The notes under the pieces were generated by a model, which searched no databases, had not been told where the DNA came from, and was given only the letters and a program-made list of their open reading frames with translations. This document shows, in pieces, positions 1 through 9,600 of a stretch of DNA of 15,742 nucleotides. Position 1 is the stretch's first letter. Every line of letters starts with the position of its first letter. Source of the stretch: Stereum hirsutum FP-91666 SS1 (lineage: Eukaryota; Basidiomycota; Agaricomycetes; Russulales; Stereaceae); NCBI RefSeq assembly GCF_000264905.1, contig NW_006763167.1, forward strand, positions 10,020-25,761, in the 5' to 3' direction. The translations under genes were made by a program, and so were the position numbers.

Positions 1-100
1 TTGTAGTCGTGGTATCGATACCACACTACGGATGTTGTATTTGTGGTATCGAAACCACACTACAGATTTTGTAGTCTTGGTATTGATACCAGACTGTCCA
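1..100. repeat. Left array of 34-bp repeats with palindromic core
   Basis: Three units start at 1, 35 and 69, a period of exactly 34 bp, and the array probably continues beyond the window. Unit 1 carries the 16-bp perfect palindrome GTGGTATCGATACCAC (9-24), nested in a longer imperfect dyad (GTAGT on the left, ACTAC on the right). Unit 2 has one mismatch in the core and unit 3 is more degraded. The linker (CTACAGATTTTGTAG) closely matches the linker of the array at 15146-15300, so the two arrays are related and lie in the same orientation. Confidence 0.85.
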
Positions 101-679
101 AGCAGCTCTTGATGGTCACCTACACACTATCGTCTTAAACCGGTGGTTGGTACCACATCATTGTTTCCAATTATGATCCCTCAATACTCAAACCCCTTTA
201 GGTCAGGCCTGAATACATGGACATGGAGATACAAAACATTAAAATGAAGAAAAGGAGAAGGTTATCCTCTCTGCATTCTCCAGAACAGGGTGCACTACCT
301 GCTTTGGAGAATGCGGAGAGAATGAACCCTGGAAGAACATTATGTATAGTATAAACAGAACACAGCCCACGCGTCACATCAGCCACAGTCCAAGATAAGT
401 CCAAGATAAGTAAAAGGTAGGACTACAGAGGTAATCTAATAAGTCAAGCAGGTTCACGGATGAGGGATTGGAGCAACTCACAGCCAACAGCTCAGAAAGG
501 ACACAGTCATAATGATGACAAGGAAGGAAGGCGAACAACAGGCTTGGCACTAGCAACCGGAGCAAACCGGGTAACCAGAATGACATGGCAGGACCTGAAT
601 GATGTAATCAGTTCTTGTTAGTCAGGGATCAAGATCATAAATGGCGCCAAAAAAAAATGATCCCTCAAGGACATACCCA
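101..679. other. Noncoding stretch with one short hairpin
   Basis: No reading frame here looks like protein. The only structure seen is an inverted repeat, AGGGATCA (624-631) and TGATCCCT (658-665), whose loop contains the palindrome TGGCGCCA (642-649) followed by an A-run. The same TGGCGCCA plus homopolymer motif recurs in the hairpin repeats at 1101-1180. The terminal part overlaps nothing else and may be the 3' flank of the small minus-strand gene at 680-995. Confidence 0.4.
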
Positions 680-995
680 TCATGTAACCCGCATGAAAGC
701 TCCTTCTGAGAGGTGTTAGCTGTTTCAGTGATAGGTCAAGGTGAAAGCAGAACGTACCAGACTTGACTGTATGAATGAGGCGGGCCTTGTCCGGGTCACA
801 CAACCGAACTTTAGGCAGTGTCTCAGGCCACAACGGGTCTTCAACGAAACACTGGCTGCTCTTGCCACAACGGGCACAGCTAGGATACCAGGACACCTTA
901 GATATAGTTGAGAGCTCATGATCAACATATCAAAAGTGTCCCGATACCCCCCCAAGAACTGAAGGAGAGATGGTTGTGGGACGAGTAAGAGCCAT
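680..995 (-). CDS. Possible small Cys-containing protein, 70 aa, three exons
   Basis: I do not recognise this protein. Three exons join in phase: 995-948, 896-758 and 705-680, separated by introns of 51 nt (GTATCG..AAG) and 52 nt (GTACGT..CAG). The second intron has a CTAAC branch-point motif close to its acceptor. The middle exon encodes PSCARCGKSSQCF and later LPKVRLCD, so there are four Cys in a C-x2-C plus two spaced pattern that could bind zinc. The start ATG lies 29 bp downstream of a TATA-like TATTTAAA on the same strand. Two clean short introns in phase favour a real gene, but the product is very short and could be a decayed fragment or a chance model. Confidence 0.35.
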
Positions 996-1023
996 GGGGC
1001 GCCCTGGGGCGCCCTGGAAACCC

Positions 1024-1031
1024 TTTAAATA
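1024..1031 (-). promoter_or_regulatory. TATA-like box upstream of the small minus-strand gene
   Basis: TATTTAAA reads on the minus strand, 29 bp before the ATG at 995. Between them lies a tandem 10-bp GC-rich duplication (GGGGCGCCCT twice, about 996-1015). The spacing would give a very short 5' UTR, so this is only suggestive. Confidence 0.25.
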
Positions 1032-1100
1032 GTGCACCGGAAAGATCCGGTTTGCCAGTGTTGATCTGTCAACGGCAGACGCGCCTAGATCATGTGACCG

Positions 1101-1180
1101 CGTTATGGCGCCACTTTTTTTTATTCATGATCGCCATAAGCGTTGTGGCGCCACTTTTATCAATTCATGATCGCCACAAG
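1101..1180. repeat. Tandem pair of 40-bp hairpin repeats
   Basis: Two adjacent units, 1101-1140 and 1141-1180, match at 35 of 40 positions. Each unit folds on itself: TTATGGCG pairs with CGCCATAA in the first, TTGTGGCG with CGCCACAA in the second. The stem difference is compensatory (A-T replaced by G-C at unit positions 5 and 37). Each also contains the palindromes TGGCGCCA and TCATGA. Confidence 0.8.
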
Positions 1181-1786
1181 AGGTCTGTGCTTTGTTCAGT
1201 CTGTGCAGACCTTGATCTGAGCCTGCCAAGGCATTCACTGCGTCGAGCCCTCTGCTGGCGGGGGTTACTTCAGCCGCGTGCAGGTCTCTTTAGAGTTCGA
1301 TTCTCGGTCCCGCCAGCTCCGTCGTCCGCACGTCATGTCAGGTACAGCCGCTCGGGCGCAGATATTTCCAGTCCGTCATCGATAGCTCTATTCAGCGTTT
1401 GTGCACATATATGTACGCCGCCCTGCTGTGCTACTCTGACTTTGGCCTGTCTAAGGCTTATAGTAATAATGGTGAATTCTGGAGATCACAAGGTGTGAAG
1501 CGAGTTTAGCTTCAACGCTAGATGTTTCTTGTCTTGCTAGGTTTCTGCACTCTTCTGCATGTACGCTACTGGTCATTGCAAGTTCTCTATGCATCCAGTT
1601 TTGCTCGAGCATCTTGCCTGCACTGCTGGAAGTTAAATGGGCAATCGTACATGCACTCAAATGTCTCTGGCTTTCTCTGGCTCGCCGTCATGGATGATTC
1701 CACAAAACTGGATGTTCTTTATATCCAGTGAACTAGTGTTGACAGCAAGTGACAGCACCTGAGACATGAAACACTAGCAACGGCGC
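1181..1786. other. Intergenic stretch, no convincing gene
   Basis: Long open frames cross this stretch but their translations are rich in Leu, Ser, Arg and Cys without motifs, and I see no phase-consistent splice chain. A tRNA-like inverted repeat, CTGGCGGG (1255-1262) with CCCGCCAG (1309-1316), encloses a TTCGATTC T-loop-like motif, but the distance is too short for a full tRNA. Confidence 0.4.
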
Positions 1787-2561
1787 ATGACGGATCCTAC
1801 TTATGCCGCCGTTTTGCCTCCTCGCTGCCTCCGTCTGTCTAGTCCTCTCGCTCGTCTGTGCTTACCTCTTGTGGTACTTAGTGAGTACACAACTCCCCTC
1901 GCTCTCTCCTAATTTCATGAACTCTTCGTTCATCTTTTTCGTCAGCAGGAGGGGCTATGGAGAGGCCTCTAATGATTGATGCCCTAGTCTGGGACACCAT
2001 GCCTGAGCCGCAACGTCAAGCTGTTGCGTATGCCCTTTCAGTTATGGCTCAACTGCCCGTCGTCTCCGCCCACCAACCGGTCCAGCCAGTCTTCCAAGGA
2101 GGACAACATTTAGCTTCTCACGCAGCGCCACAATATCGCTCTTCGTCGTACCGGTGAGCAATTTGGTGGTCAGCTTATCAGGCCTGCATGGGTTACTAAA
2201 CCAAGGGCCAGTTCCGAGTCAATCAGTCCTGGTACACAGTTTACGGTTCATGACAATCGTGGTCGTGGTCGTACTCCTATCAGGCACGTACGGTGGTGCC
2301 AGTTTTTGTCACGTAATGTACCTCTGATATCTGACATGACCTTTCTCTAGTCGAAATTCTATTTCACCCAATTACACCACCCATTATACCCCCGGCTCAG
2401 ATCGCTCTCGGTCTCCTACGGCTCGAACGGCACCAGGGCTTCACAGCAACTCCATTCTCACATTCACTCAGCCACCATCCCCTCAGAATCAGAGCGCCAC
2501 TTATCGTCACAACCTCACGCCCTCGCACTCGTTGGAGAACATCGACCCTCAGTTACTGTAG
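1787..2561 (+). CDS. Pro/Ser-rich hypothetical protein, spliced, about 200 aa
   Basis: The family is not recognised. Exon 1 runs from ATG 1787 to 1880 and joins in phase across a 65-nt intron (1881-1945, GTGAGT..CAG) to exon 2, which encodes a hydrophilic segment with MIDALVWDTMPEPQRQAVAY. Near 2145-2181 the frame must skip a very short intron of 28-37 nt, or else the gene is frameshifted; beyond it comes PAWVTKPRASSES and a GRGRT stretch. A further intron ends at 2350 (branch-like CTGAC before CTCTAG); its donor is either a GT near 2296 or a GC donor at 2284. The last exon (2351-2561) encodes a disordered Ser/Pro/Thr-rich tail, including PGSDRSRSPTARTAPG, and stops at TAG. The gene converges on the minus-strand gene at 2841-3552. 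It may be a nonautonomous transposon ORF or a decaying gene. Confidence 0.45.
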
Positions 2562-2586
2562 TATTTCGACCAGACGTTCATCAGTG

Positions 2587-2603
2587 GCGTGAGAACCTCA
2601 CGC
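2587..2603. other. Perfect 7-bp hairpin just past the 1787-2561 gene
   Basis: GCGTGAG and CTCACGC are separated by three bases, 26 bp past the stop codon at 2561. It sits between two convergent genes. Fungal Pol II terminators are not normally hairpins, so a role is not claimed. Confidence 0.4.
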
Positions 2604-2614
2604 TCCTAATACAG

Positions 2615-2810
2615 CCTGTCCCCCCTTCGAGGTTCGTCAAGCTCGAGGGACAGGGGACAATTTCCTTTTGAAGTATGTTTTCTGTTATTCTGGAGAAAAA
2701 TATGTGATTTTCCGTGACTAATGTGTCCATTTTGGGATACCGACACTAGAGGGGACGGTGGACTGTCCCCCTGAACATGTTCAGTTCGGAGGTCCCGGTG
2801 GACAGGGGAC
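2615..2810. repeat. CTGTCCCC/GGGGACAG-bounded short repeat unit
   Basis: CCTGTCCCC at 2615 faces GACAGGGGAC at 2800-2809, with further copies in both orientations inside (GGACAGGGGAC from 2648, GACTGTCCCC from 2761) and a perfect 14-bp palindrome CTGAACATGTTCAG at 2771-2784. The stretch has no gene and lies between two convergent ORFs. It resembles a small inverted-repeat element, but the ends do not pair over a long distance and no target-site duplication was found. Confidence 0.35.
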
Positions 2811-2840
2811 GAACGTTTGGTCGAAAAATTACAGTACACC

Positions 2841-3552
2841 CTACTCTTGAGTCACGACGCCATCCACCACACCATCCATACTTACTGTATATAGTGAAGT
2901 AAGAGTTGTGAGTGGGCTTACAAACGAGTAGAGAGGAAGGCGGGCGACTTACCTTGTTCGACTTCTATTGTGATTCCATGTTCTGATTCGGATGTCTTCA
3001 AGGAGTCACTGAAGTCAGGCTCGCTGGCTGATTGTTCGGCTTGTATGCAGTTGGTTGAACCCGTAATAGGCTCGCTCTGGATGGAAGTCTGTTGTGTGAA
3101 TCGATGTGGTACACTGGTTGTCCGGCCAGGCGTGCCTGGAAATGACGGTGAACCTCGTCCACGAAGGGAAGCCAGACTACGAGGAACCACAACGGAACGA
3201 AGGATAGGAGTGCGCGAAGGCCCATTGGATTGATGTGTTGGGAGACTGTTGCCCAAACCGAGACCAAGACCTCGTCCGGTAGGTTGCTGGCGACGATGAT
3301 ACGAAACGCCACGCAAAGCAATAGCGGTATGCTGAGCTTGTTGACTTTGGTGGTATTCGTGAATATGGCGTGGAACATAGGAGCCATGGCCATCTGGGGA
3401 GCCGGCTTTGCAATCTGTGCATATACAGAATACCTCACTAGACTTGGATTGGCGAGAATCCGGGCGCTGAAGTATGAGTCGATGCCGGTCAGTATAATAT
3501 AGAGCGTAAAAGTGCAAGCACCTACTGCTGCAGATGACCGGTCAAGACACAT
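2841..3552 (-). CDS. Transposon-type CxC-module protein, 194 aa, three exons
   Basis: Three exons join in phase: 3552-3526 (ATG start), 3466-2953 and 2884-2841 (TAG stop). The introns are 59 nt (GTAGGT..CAG) and 68 nt (GTAAGT..CAG). Residues about 20-45 read SSEVFCICTDC then a Gly-rich gap, VPRHIHEYHQ: a C-x-C-x2-C cluster followed by G and H residues. From general knowledge this arrangement resembles the N-terminal cysteine module of CACTA/Plavaka-like transposon ORFs in basidiomycetes. The remainder is Arg/Gly, then Ser/Thr/Pro-rich and disordered, ending in an acidic SESEHGITIEVEQ stretch. No transposase core follows, so this may be a truncated first exon, a nonautonomous derivative or a separate small protein. 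A second open frame overlaps the same bases with hydrophobic translation; I regard it as the shadow. Confidence 0.5.
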
Positions 3553-3983
3553 GCTTTCAACACTTTATGTGTCCCAAGAGTACAGACCTCAGCAACTTGA
3601 GAGCGGAGAGACCAGTGTTAGACAGAGCTACGGTGCTCGATGTCCCGTTCCAAAGGCAGACGAGTGTATTTGTCACGGCACAAGGCGAGCGTAAACAACG
3701 CTGGCAAGAGGGACTCTTCAGATCACTTGGGATGGGTATGTTTATTGGTGTACATAAAGTTACAGTAAGCTACAGATATGATTGGCAGACGGAAGGGCGA
3801 GACGAAAGGGCAGCAATAGCTGACAGCGGTTAGAGCTGTTCAACCGCTCTGGCGACAGGTGGCGAGAATGTGCTTAGCCATCCTAATCGGGCCCACTATT
3901 CAGGTCCAGTCAGCGGCACTTACCGAACACTGTTCACGCAGAGCCTCGACGCAGTGATTGTTGCAGTCTTCTCAGAGGGCACA
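3553..3983. other. Intergenic stretch, no gene seen
   Basis: Open frames are short and lack motifs or splice partners. A small hairpin, AGCGGTT (3825-3831) with AACCGCT (3842-3848), is the only structure noticed. Confidence 0.35.
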
Positions 3984-4729
3984 GTCGATGGGTCTTATTC
4001 GATTGGCGCCCAGTTGATAGATTGCATCTCACGGTGCTCGATTTCTGTGCAAACGCATAAGAAGTTCCCTTTTCTGCACCGACATGTGAACCAGGTCCTG
4101 CCCGTGCTCTTTGGAATTTGCGGGGTTTGTGGCCCTTGCTCGAGAGCCTCGAGCAAGTCTTGCATAGTAGAGGACTCGGAGTGATTGTGCTATCTGCGCA
4201 CAACTCGGATTCGTTACTGATTTTCCTTATTTATGGATGTGGTCACGTCGGTCTCCTGCTCAGTTACGTTCCTCGAGAGTCCAACAGGTTGCATTTTCTC
4301 TGGACGAGGCTCAAGAATTGTGATACATATTCAGACTGGGGTCGCTGCATGGTCAGCTTATCACATCCAAGATAATCGTCATGAGTATATACGCCGACTT
4401 GGGTACTATACTCAATAATTTCATCGAACACATCATGGTTGAGCTGTACGGCGTACTGCTCATGTATACCGCCAGCTCAATCTCGAGTGATTTGTTCTCA
4501 AGGTGTACCGGGTGCGGACTAGCTATTCACATCTATCTGTGAGGTTGTTTAGTCAACGACCTCATATTAGATATCCCTCTGCGATCGTTGTGTGTCTCTA
4601 ACCTGGCTGCCTCACGATTTTGCGGGCTCCTCGACGAAGTGTGGCACCCGCAAGCAGCCGCCCTTCCGTTCTCGCTCAGAACCTGATGGGAGCTGTCAGT
4701 TGGGCGTCAATCGAATAAGACCCATCGAC
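3984..4729. mobile_element. MITE-like unit with 37-bp inverted ends
   Basis: The segment 3984-4020 and the reverse complement of 4693-4729 agree at 33 of 37 positions; the outer 22 are identical and all four differences are transitions. The 746-bp interval has no convincing coding region, the size of a nonautonomous inverted-repeat element. Inside are a perfect 10-bp hairpin (4135-4144 with 4148-4157) and a 7-bp pair TTGCGGG/CCCGCAA near 4619-4665. No clear target-site duplication flanks the ends, so the true termini may lie slightly outside, where similarity weakens, or the unit may be old. Confidence 0.6.
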
Positions 4730-4823
4730 CTGCTCCCCGTCTTCTCATGACCCACTTGCCACTATATAATTGTGTCATTCCCAACCCAACAAGGAAGTAT
4801 GATTTCCCTTCAAACAAATTGAT

Positions 4824-4909
4824 GTGGCTGAGCTGCCGAGGTAGCCGAGCGTGGGAGTCCCAACACCCGTATTTTTCGGGTGTTGCTTGTCCTCGTGTTA
4901 TTCAGCCAC
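4824..4909 (+). ncRNA. Candidate structured RNA, tRNA-sized
   Basis: Outer arms GTGGCTGA (4824-4831) and TCAGCCAC (4902-4909) pair perfectly and enclose a second perfect 9-bp stem, CAACACCCG with CGGGTGTTG, around a seven-base TATTTTT loop (4861-4885). Between them, GGTAGCCGAGCGTGG resembles a Pol III box A with one extra base. There is no recognisable box B (GGTTCGANTCC), so this is not a normal tRNA. It could be a tRNA-derived relic, part of a SINE, or an unrelated fold about 150 bp upstream of gene A. Strand is inferred from the box A-like motif only. Confidence 0.35.
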
Positions 4910-5058
4910 GTCACTCCCCAGCACACTCGTCGATCCTTCCCACAACCACATCAACATTCTCACTCATTGATTCTGGCTCCCACACTATCACACTCTAATC
5001 TCTAAACTAGCTGAACTTCTTTTGTACTGCTTTGCTTCTGAGGATCATCAATCACGAC

Positions 5059-6434
5059 ATGGAGGCCATCACTGATCCAAACTCAATCACGTTGAACGAA
5101 TTCAGCACATGGGATGCGTTTACCCATGTTACTGGTGAGCAGTGATTGACGATACGGAGCAGCCCAGACCACTGATACAACCTCATAAACTGAACTCAGT
5201 TGATGATCCTAATTCGCGCAAGGAGCGCAAAAAATACAAGTATCGTCTCGATGATATGTATGTCTCCCACGCATAATGTTCCCTGAGAAAACTTTCTCAG
5301 CACTAGTCGAACAGTGTTTATGTTCTGCCTCCTCCAGAGGAATGGGGCGATGCCAAGAGCTCTGCTGAGCTTGATGGTTCGCACTGGTGGATGGCAGTCA
5401 TTGAAGAAATACGTCTTCATGCACAGCAAGTGAGTTTCTCGCCCATTTTCCGTTGTCTGGCCTTCGTAGACTGAGGCAAGGGTTGTGTCATCATAGTACT
5501 ATATCAAAGTGCGTTGGATATACTCATCGTATGAGTTGAAGACAAGGTATTGCAAGCAAAAGCGCATAATGTACGTACCCTTGAACAAAAACATCCCATC
5601 GTCGAGCTGAACACTCTCCGTTGTCTGTCGTTTTGAAGGAAACTTGACCATTTGGGACCGCATGAGAGGGTGCCATCCGACAACTGGAGTATAATTTGGG
5701 TGGAGACACTTCAAGGTCAGCCCAATTTTCCGGCGCCACCTCCATCAGCACTGACATCACATCCAGGACGGGCTGAGGTTGGTCAGTTCACAGACAACCT
5801 TGCCAACATGCCCCTTTTCGAGATAGACGACTTCTATTGTCGGTTAGTTCTGAATGCTAAGGGCCCTCGCTCCCCCAAGATCGAGGTAAGTCAGCGTATA
5901 CCCTCTTAACATGACATGCGGCTCATGTAACGTCAGTGGGCACAGATGTGTCATGAAGATTGTCGGCATGGACGTATCTTCTCCCTCTCAGGAGTTGAGC
6001 CCGTCCGGTTTTGCTGCTCGTGCAAGACGTGGTTTCACACTGAGTGCTCACAGGCGCTGGTGCTGGACGATGACAGAGAATTGCTCGAAGATGCAGGTCA
6101 AGGGTACATTGTGGAATGTTACGATGCATGGAAGGGCCTGGAATTGAGTGCACTCACTCTACTGTCCTCCCTGCCCGTGGAGAGGACTCCAAGAGAGCTT
6201 GGCGCACCGCTCAGCCTCGAGAAGCTAATAATTCAGGCAAGGAAAAAATGGAATGATGAGCAGGGATCAACAGTGGCTCAGATGGACAAGATATGCGAAT
6301 CACTGCTTGCCACCAGTGATGCACATGGTAAACTGTCCGTGATAATAAAGACGGTGCAGCAAGCGGTGGAGAAGCAGTTGCTGGAGGGAGCGACTTATTA
6401 TTCATGTCCCAACTGTCTAGTCTATGCGATATGA
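5059..6434 (+). CDS. BAH domain plus PHD-like zinc finger protein, 347 aa
   Basis: Six exons join in phase: 5059-5134, 5200-5257, 5315-5429, 5497-5546, 5639-5885 and 5937-6434, with introns of 51-92 nt. ATG 5059 is the first Met after an in-frame TAG (5008) and has a good context (CGACATGG). Residues about 38-182 fit a BAH domain: IVYVLPPPEEWGD, SHWWMAVIEEI, YYIKVRWIYSS, HERVPSDNWSIIWVE and a final EIDDFYCRL. The last exon holds a C4HC3-like set: C187, C191, C208, C211, H216, C219, then C339 and C342. It differs from a classic PHD by C-x3-C in the first pair and about 120 residues before the last pair. BAH and PHD modules read nucleosomes or modified histones, so a nuclear chromatin-binding role is expected. 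It lies 243 bp upstream of the protease gene on the same strand, so the two may act together. An alternative donor at 5716 was rejected because it breaks the frame. Confidence 0.8.
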
Positions 6435-6677
6435 CCCTGTGCTATTATTGAAAAAGCATTTGGTGCTGTTGTTACATGGAATAGTGTGCATGTATGTGAG
6501 AAACATCGAACGAAGGTCCTTGCTCATGGTGTTGGTGCCACACAAGTGGCCCAACCCACATGGCCATTCGGAACCGCCCGTCAATACAGAACCCAAGACT
6601 TGTAGTCCCCACTCGAAAGCATCAGCAGCAGCCTTGCCTCATCGGCCATCATCACTGTTGATCTGTCTCAGAGCCCA

Positions 6678-9600
6678 ATGACTACGTCCAAGTCCCCGAA
6701 GACCCAAGCACCGACGAGGAAACATCGTCGATCCAAACATGTTGATCAAGCTGATCGATCAACACGACGAGCAAACATCCGGGCCTATCTCAAAAAAAAA
6801 AGTGGTGGACCGCACTCCCCCGCCGGTTCACTCACTATGAAATCTCTCTTATCAAGCCTCCCAGCTCCATTGCCACCGGCCACTCACAGCATACCTGTCA
6901 AACAATCTCGTCGTACCACAGCTCGTCAAACTACTGACAAAACAACACGTAGAACAACATCTGCCAAGCACTACATCAGAAGCACGCAACAGCAGTCACG
7001 ATTTTCCGAAGAATCTTCCTCTGAAGCCAGCAATGAAGCCGACCTTACCTACGAACACGAGCCAGATTCTTCATTTGAGCGTGTTCAGGAGGTTCAGGAC
7101 TGGACAGCAGAGAACGAAGAGGGCTATGCAGAGGCAGCAGGGCAGCATGGAGACGACGAGGGGTTGGAGGTTGAAGACGCTCAAACGGAGGAGAAGATAG
7201 GTTCGTTTCAATTCACAATGAAATTGTATATCGTACTCTAATCCTCCCACTCAAAATCACAGAGAATTATTTATCCTGCCATGATATCTGGCCATTGGCT
7301 GTGGAAGAACTCGAGACCTTGGGCGGGAAACGCTGGCTGAGTCAATATGTGATTGACTACTACCTCCTCGCCCATTGGTACCGCCTGCATTCCACTTCTC
7401 CCATCCGCTATGTCGACTGCCTATCCTTTGGTAACAATCCTGAGCCCTTACACTCCGCCAGGGTGATACCGAGATACCGGGAGCGTTACTTTCTCCCCAA
7501 ACTCGAAATCCCCCTCCAGAAAGTCCTCTACTCCATGCTCCTCAATGCACACCACATCCTCTACTTGCAGGACACCGAAAATATGAAGGTCTATATCTTA
7601 GGCTATAACTCGGCAGACACTTCAGACGAAGCCGTTCACTCCAACTGGAGCACCCAGAGCGGTTTCGAGAGGTACTGCAATGTCTGCGAGCTGAACGGGT
7701 GGTCCCACCCTAACAATGCTGAAGCTATTACCATCGTCGCGGTCTGCCCAGTTCAGAACGGCTATGACTGCGGGGTCATCGCAATCCAGGTCGCCATGCG
7801 ACTCTTCAACCGGCAGCTTTGCATCCAAGTGGACGGTTCCATCCCAGTCCCAGTCCTCCCTTGCGGCCACGGTGAGCGCATGCGCATTTTCCGAGAGCTC
7901 AGATCAATGCTCGATGCAGCAAACATCAATTATGAGGCCAAGAGAATGGATCCACCAGCGGAGTGGATGACCTGGTCCCTTCAGGCTCTGGAGGCGCAGG
8001 GAACCATCATCGTGTATGAGCCGCAACCTCAAGCCCGCGATATTCTCCGCCGTGTCAAGGACGCTTGTCCAATGGCCCACAACATGCTTTTGCAGACTTT
8101 ACGGTGCAGAAGGTGTATCGCCGAGGCGGCCAAGAAGCGTGACGAGCGGGAGGCACCCATCACTCTACCGATCCAGGGTAATGACGAGCCTCTTGTCAGG
8201 CCAGCTTCACCCCCCACGGCGAGAACAGCGCCTCTGCTTCCCACCGTTAGGCAATACCCTCTCCCAAATCAAAACGTTGCAGCAGCACCCCCCATTCCCA
8301 GTGGTCTAGCGGTCAGCAGACCAAGTGCAACCACGAGAACCTCCAACCTCATCGGTCGTCGTGTGGTTGCGCGCGCCATCTGTGCAGCAGAGCTCTCCAC
8401 TGCAGAGTTTCAGCGTCTCGATGCTCGCGAAGAAAACGATTTGGTTCCCTTGCCTTCGGGAGGTTTATGGCCTGAGCATAACATTCGTCATGACCGATAT
8501 TTCAATGGGCCTACCAGGGAAGACATGCACGGTTATGAAGATCCCATCGCCAACTTTCCGTATAATGAATTCGCACCATTGTACGGGAAGGGAGATCTTA
8601 TCTATTGGCGGGACTACGGTTGGCGACTGGAAAGCAGAGCATTGCATCAAGTGTACCTCCCACCCCCGGTCAAGGTCAGCTCAGTTCCAAAGACCGTGGT
8701 TTTATTTTAATGATGCGCCTAACGTCGACCCATTGAAACACAGCCCGAACTTTGCGTGTTCCCCATCGGGGTCGACCAACAGTTCGATCCCGCACATCGC
8801 TACGGTGAACTCACTGGCCTCCAGTCTCGCTCTAGGACTGGCCAGTCCGAGCTGAGGCAATATACCAGACCAATAGATGTCATGGGCATGGAGGATATGT
8901 TGCGAAAAACATCACAAGGAGACTACACATCCCGAACGCATGACATGTTCATCCGAGGCGTCAGCGACGAAGAACGCCACATCGTACTCGACCTGGAGCG
9001 CGATTCGTATCACGTAGAGGAGCTCACAATGTCGGTGGATATTGACAGTGCAATATGGACCACCTTCGAGCCCAGAATGGTGCTCTCATGCAGTCTCCAT
9101 CTCATGCCACCGTGGGAGAACGCGTCACCGCTCAACATACACAACCATGGGTACATTCAACTTCTGCACCCTCCACCCGAGGCGCAACGTTCAGTCAGCG
9201 ATCGAACCTGGGACGCAATTAACGTCTCCCAGAGCGCCGTCCCAAACACTATCTTCGCAACCGTCAACCAATGGAAATGGATAATCGCTTTCCCGCGTAT
9301 GTTCCATCGTCATGAGCATACCGGGGCGAGAGAGACCGTCATACCTCATTGGCTTCGGATACGGTTCTGGGAAATGGTGGTCCTTCCAGCTGTCAAGGCA
9401 TCATTACCCTCATGGAAGGACCCGTACTTCGATCACAGCGTTCAGGGCTTCATGGCCAAGTCGGCCGGCAGTAGCAGCGGCGGGGAGAAGTACAAGGGGT
9501 ACCAGCGCACTGTCACCGCCACAGAGCTAGAGGCTATCGTGAAGGAGATGAGGCGCCTCATGATTTCATTCGATGAGGATCCCGTACTCGGTCGATTCGG

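Noticed and set aside
1255..1316. tRNA gene with GGCGGGG/TCCCGCC acceptor and TTCGATT loop
   Set aside because: The acceptor pairing and T-loop look right, but only about 27 nt separate the acceptor from the T arm, too short for D and anticodon arms; at most a relic.
1052..1498. 148-codon plus-strand open frame
   Set aside because: It runs straight through the two hairpin repeats and a tRNA-like fold, has no motif and a Leu/Ser/Arg/Cys-rich random look.
2998..3552. Minus-strand hydrophobic 184-codon frame as a membrane protein
   Set aside because: It overlaps the spliced CxC-module gene, which has three phase-consistent exons and a known-looking motif; the hydrophobic frame is its shadow.
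5716..5786. GTCAGC..CAG as an intron in gene A
   Set aside because: Removing 71 nt breaks the frame, whereas reading through continues into a BAH-like FEIDDFYCRL end.
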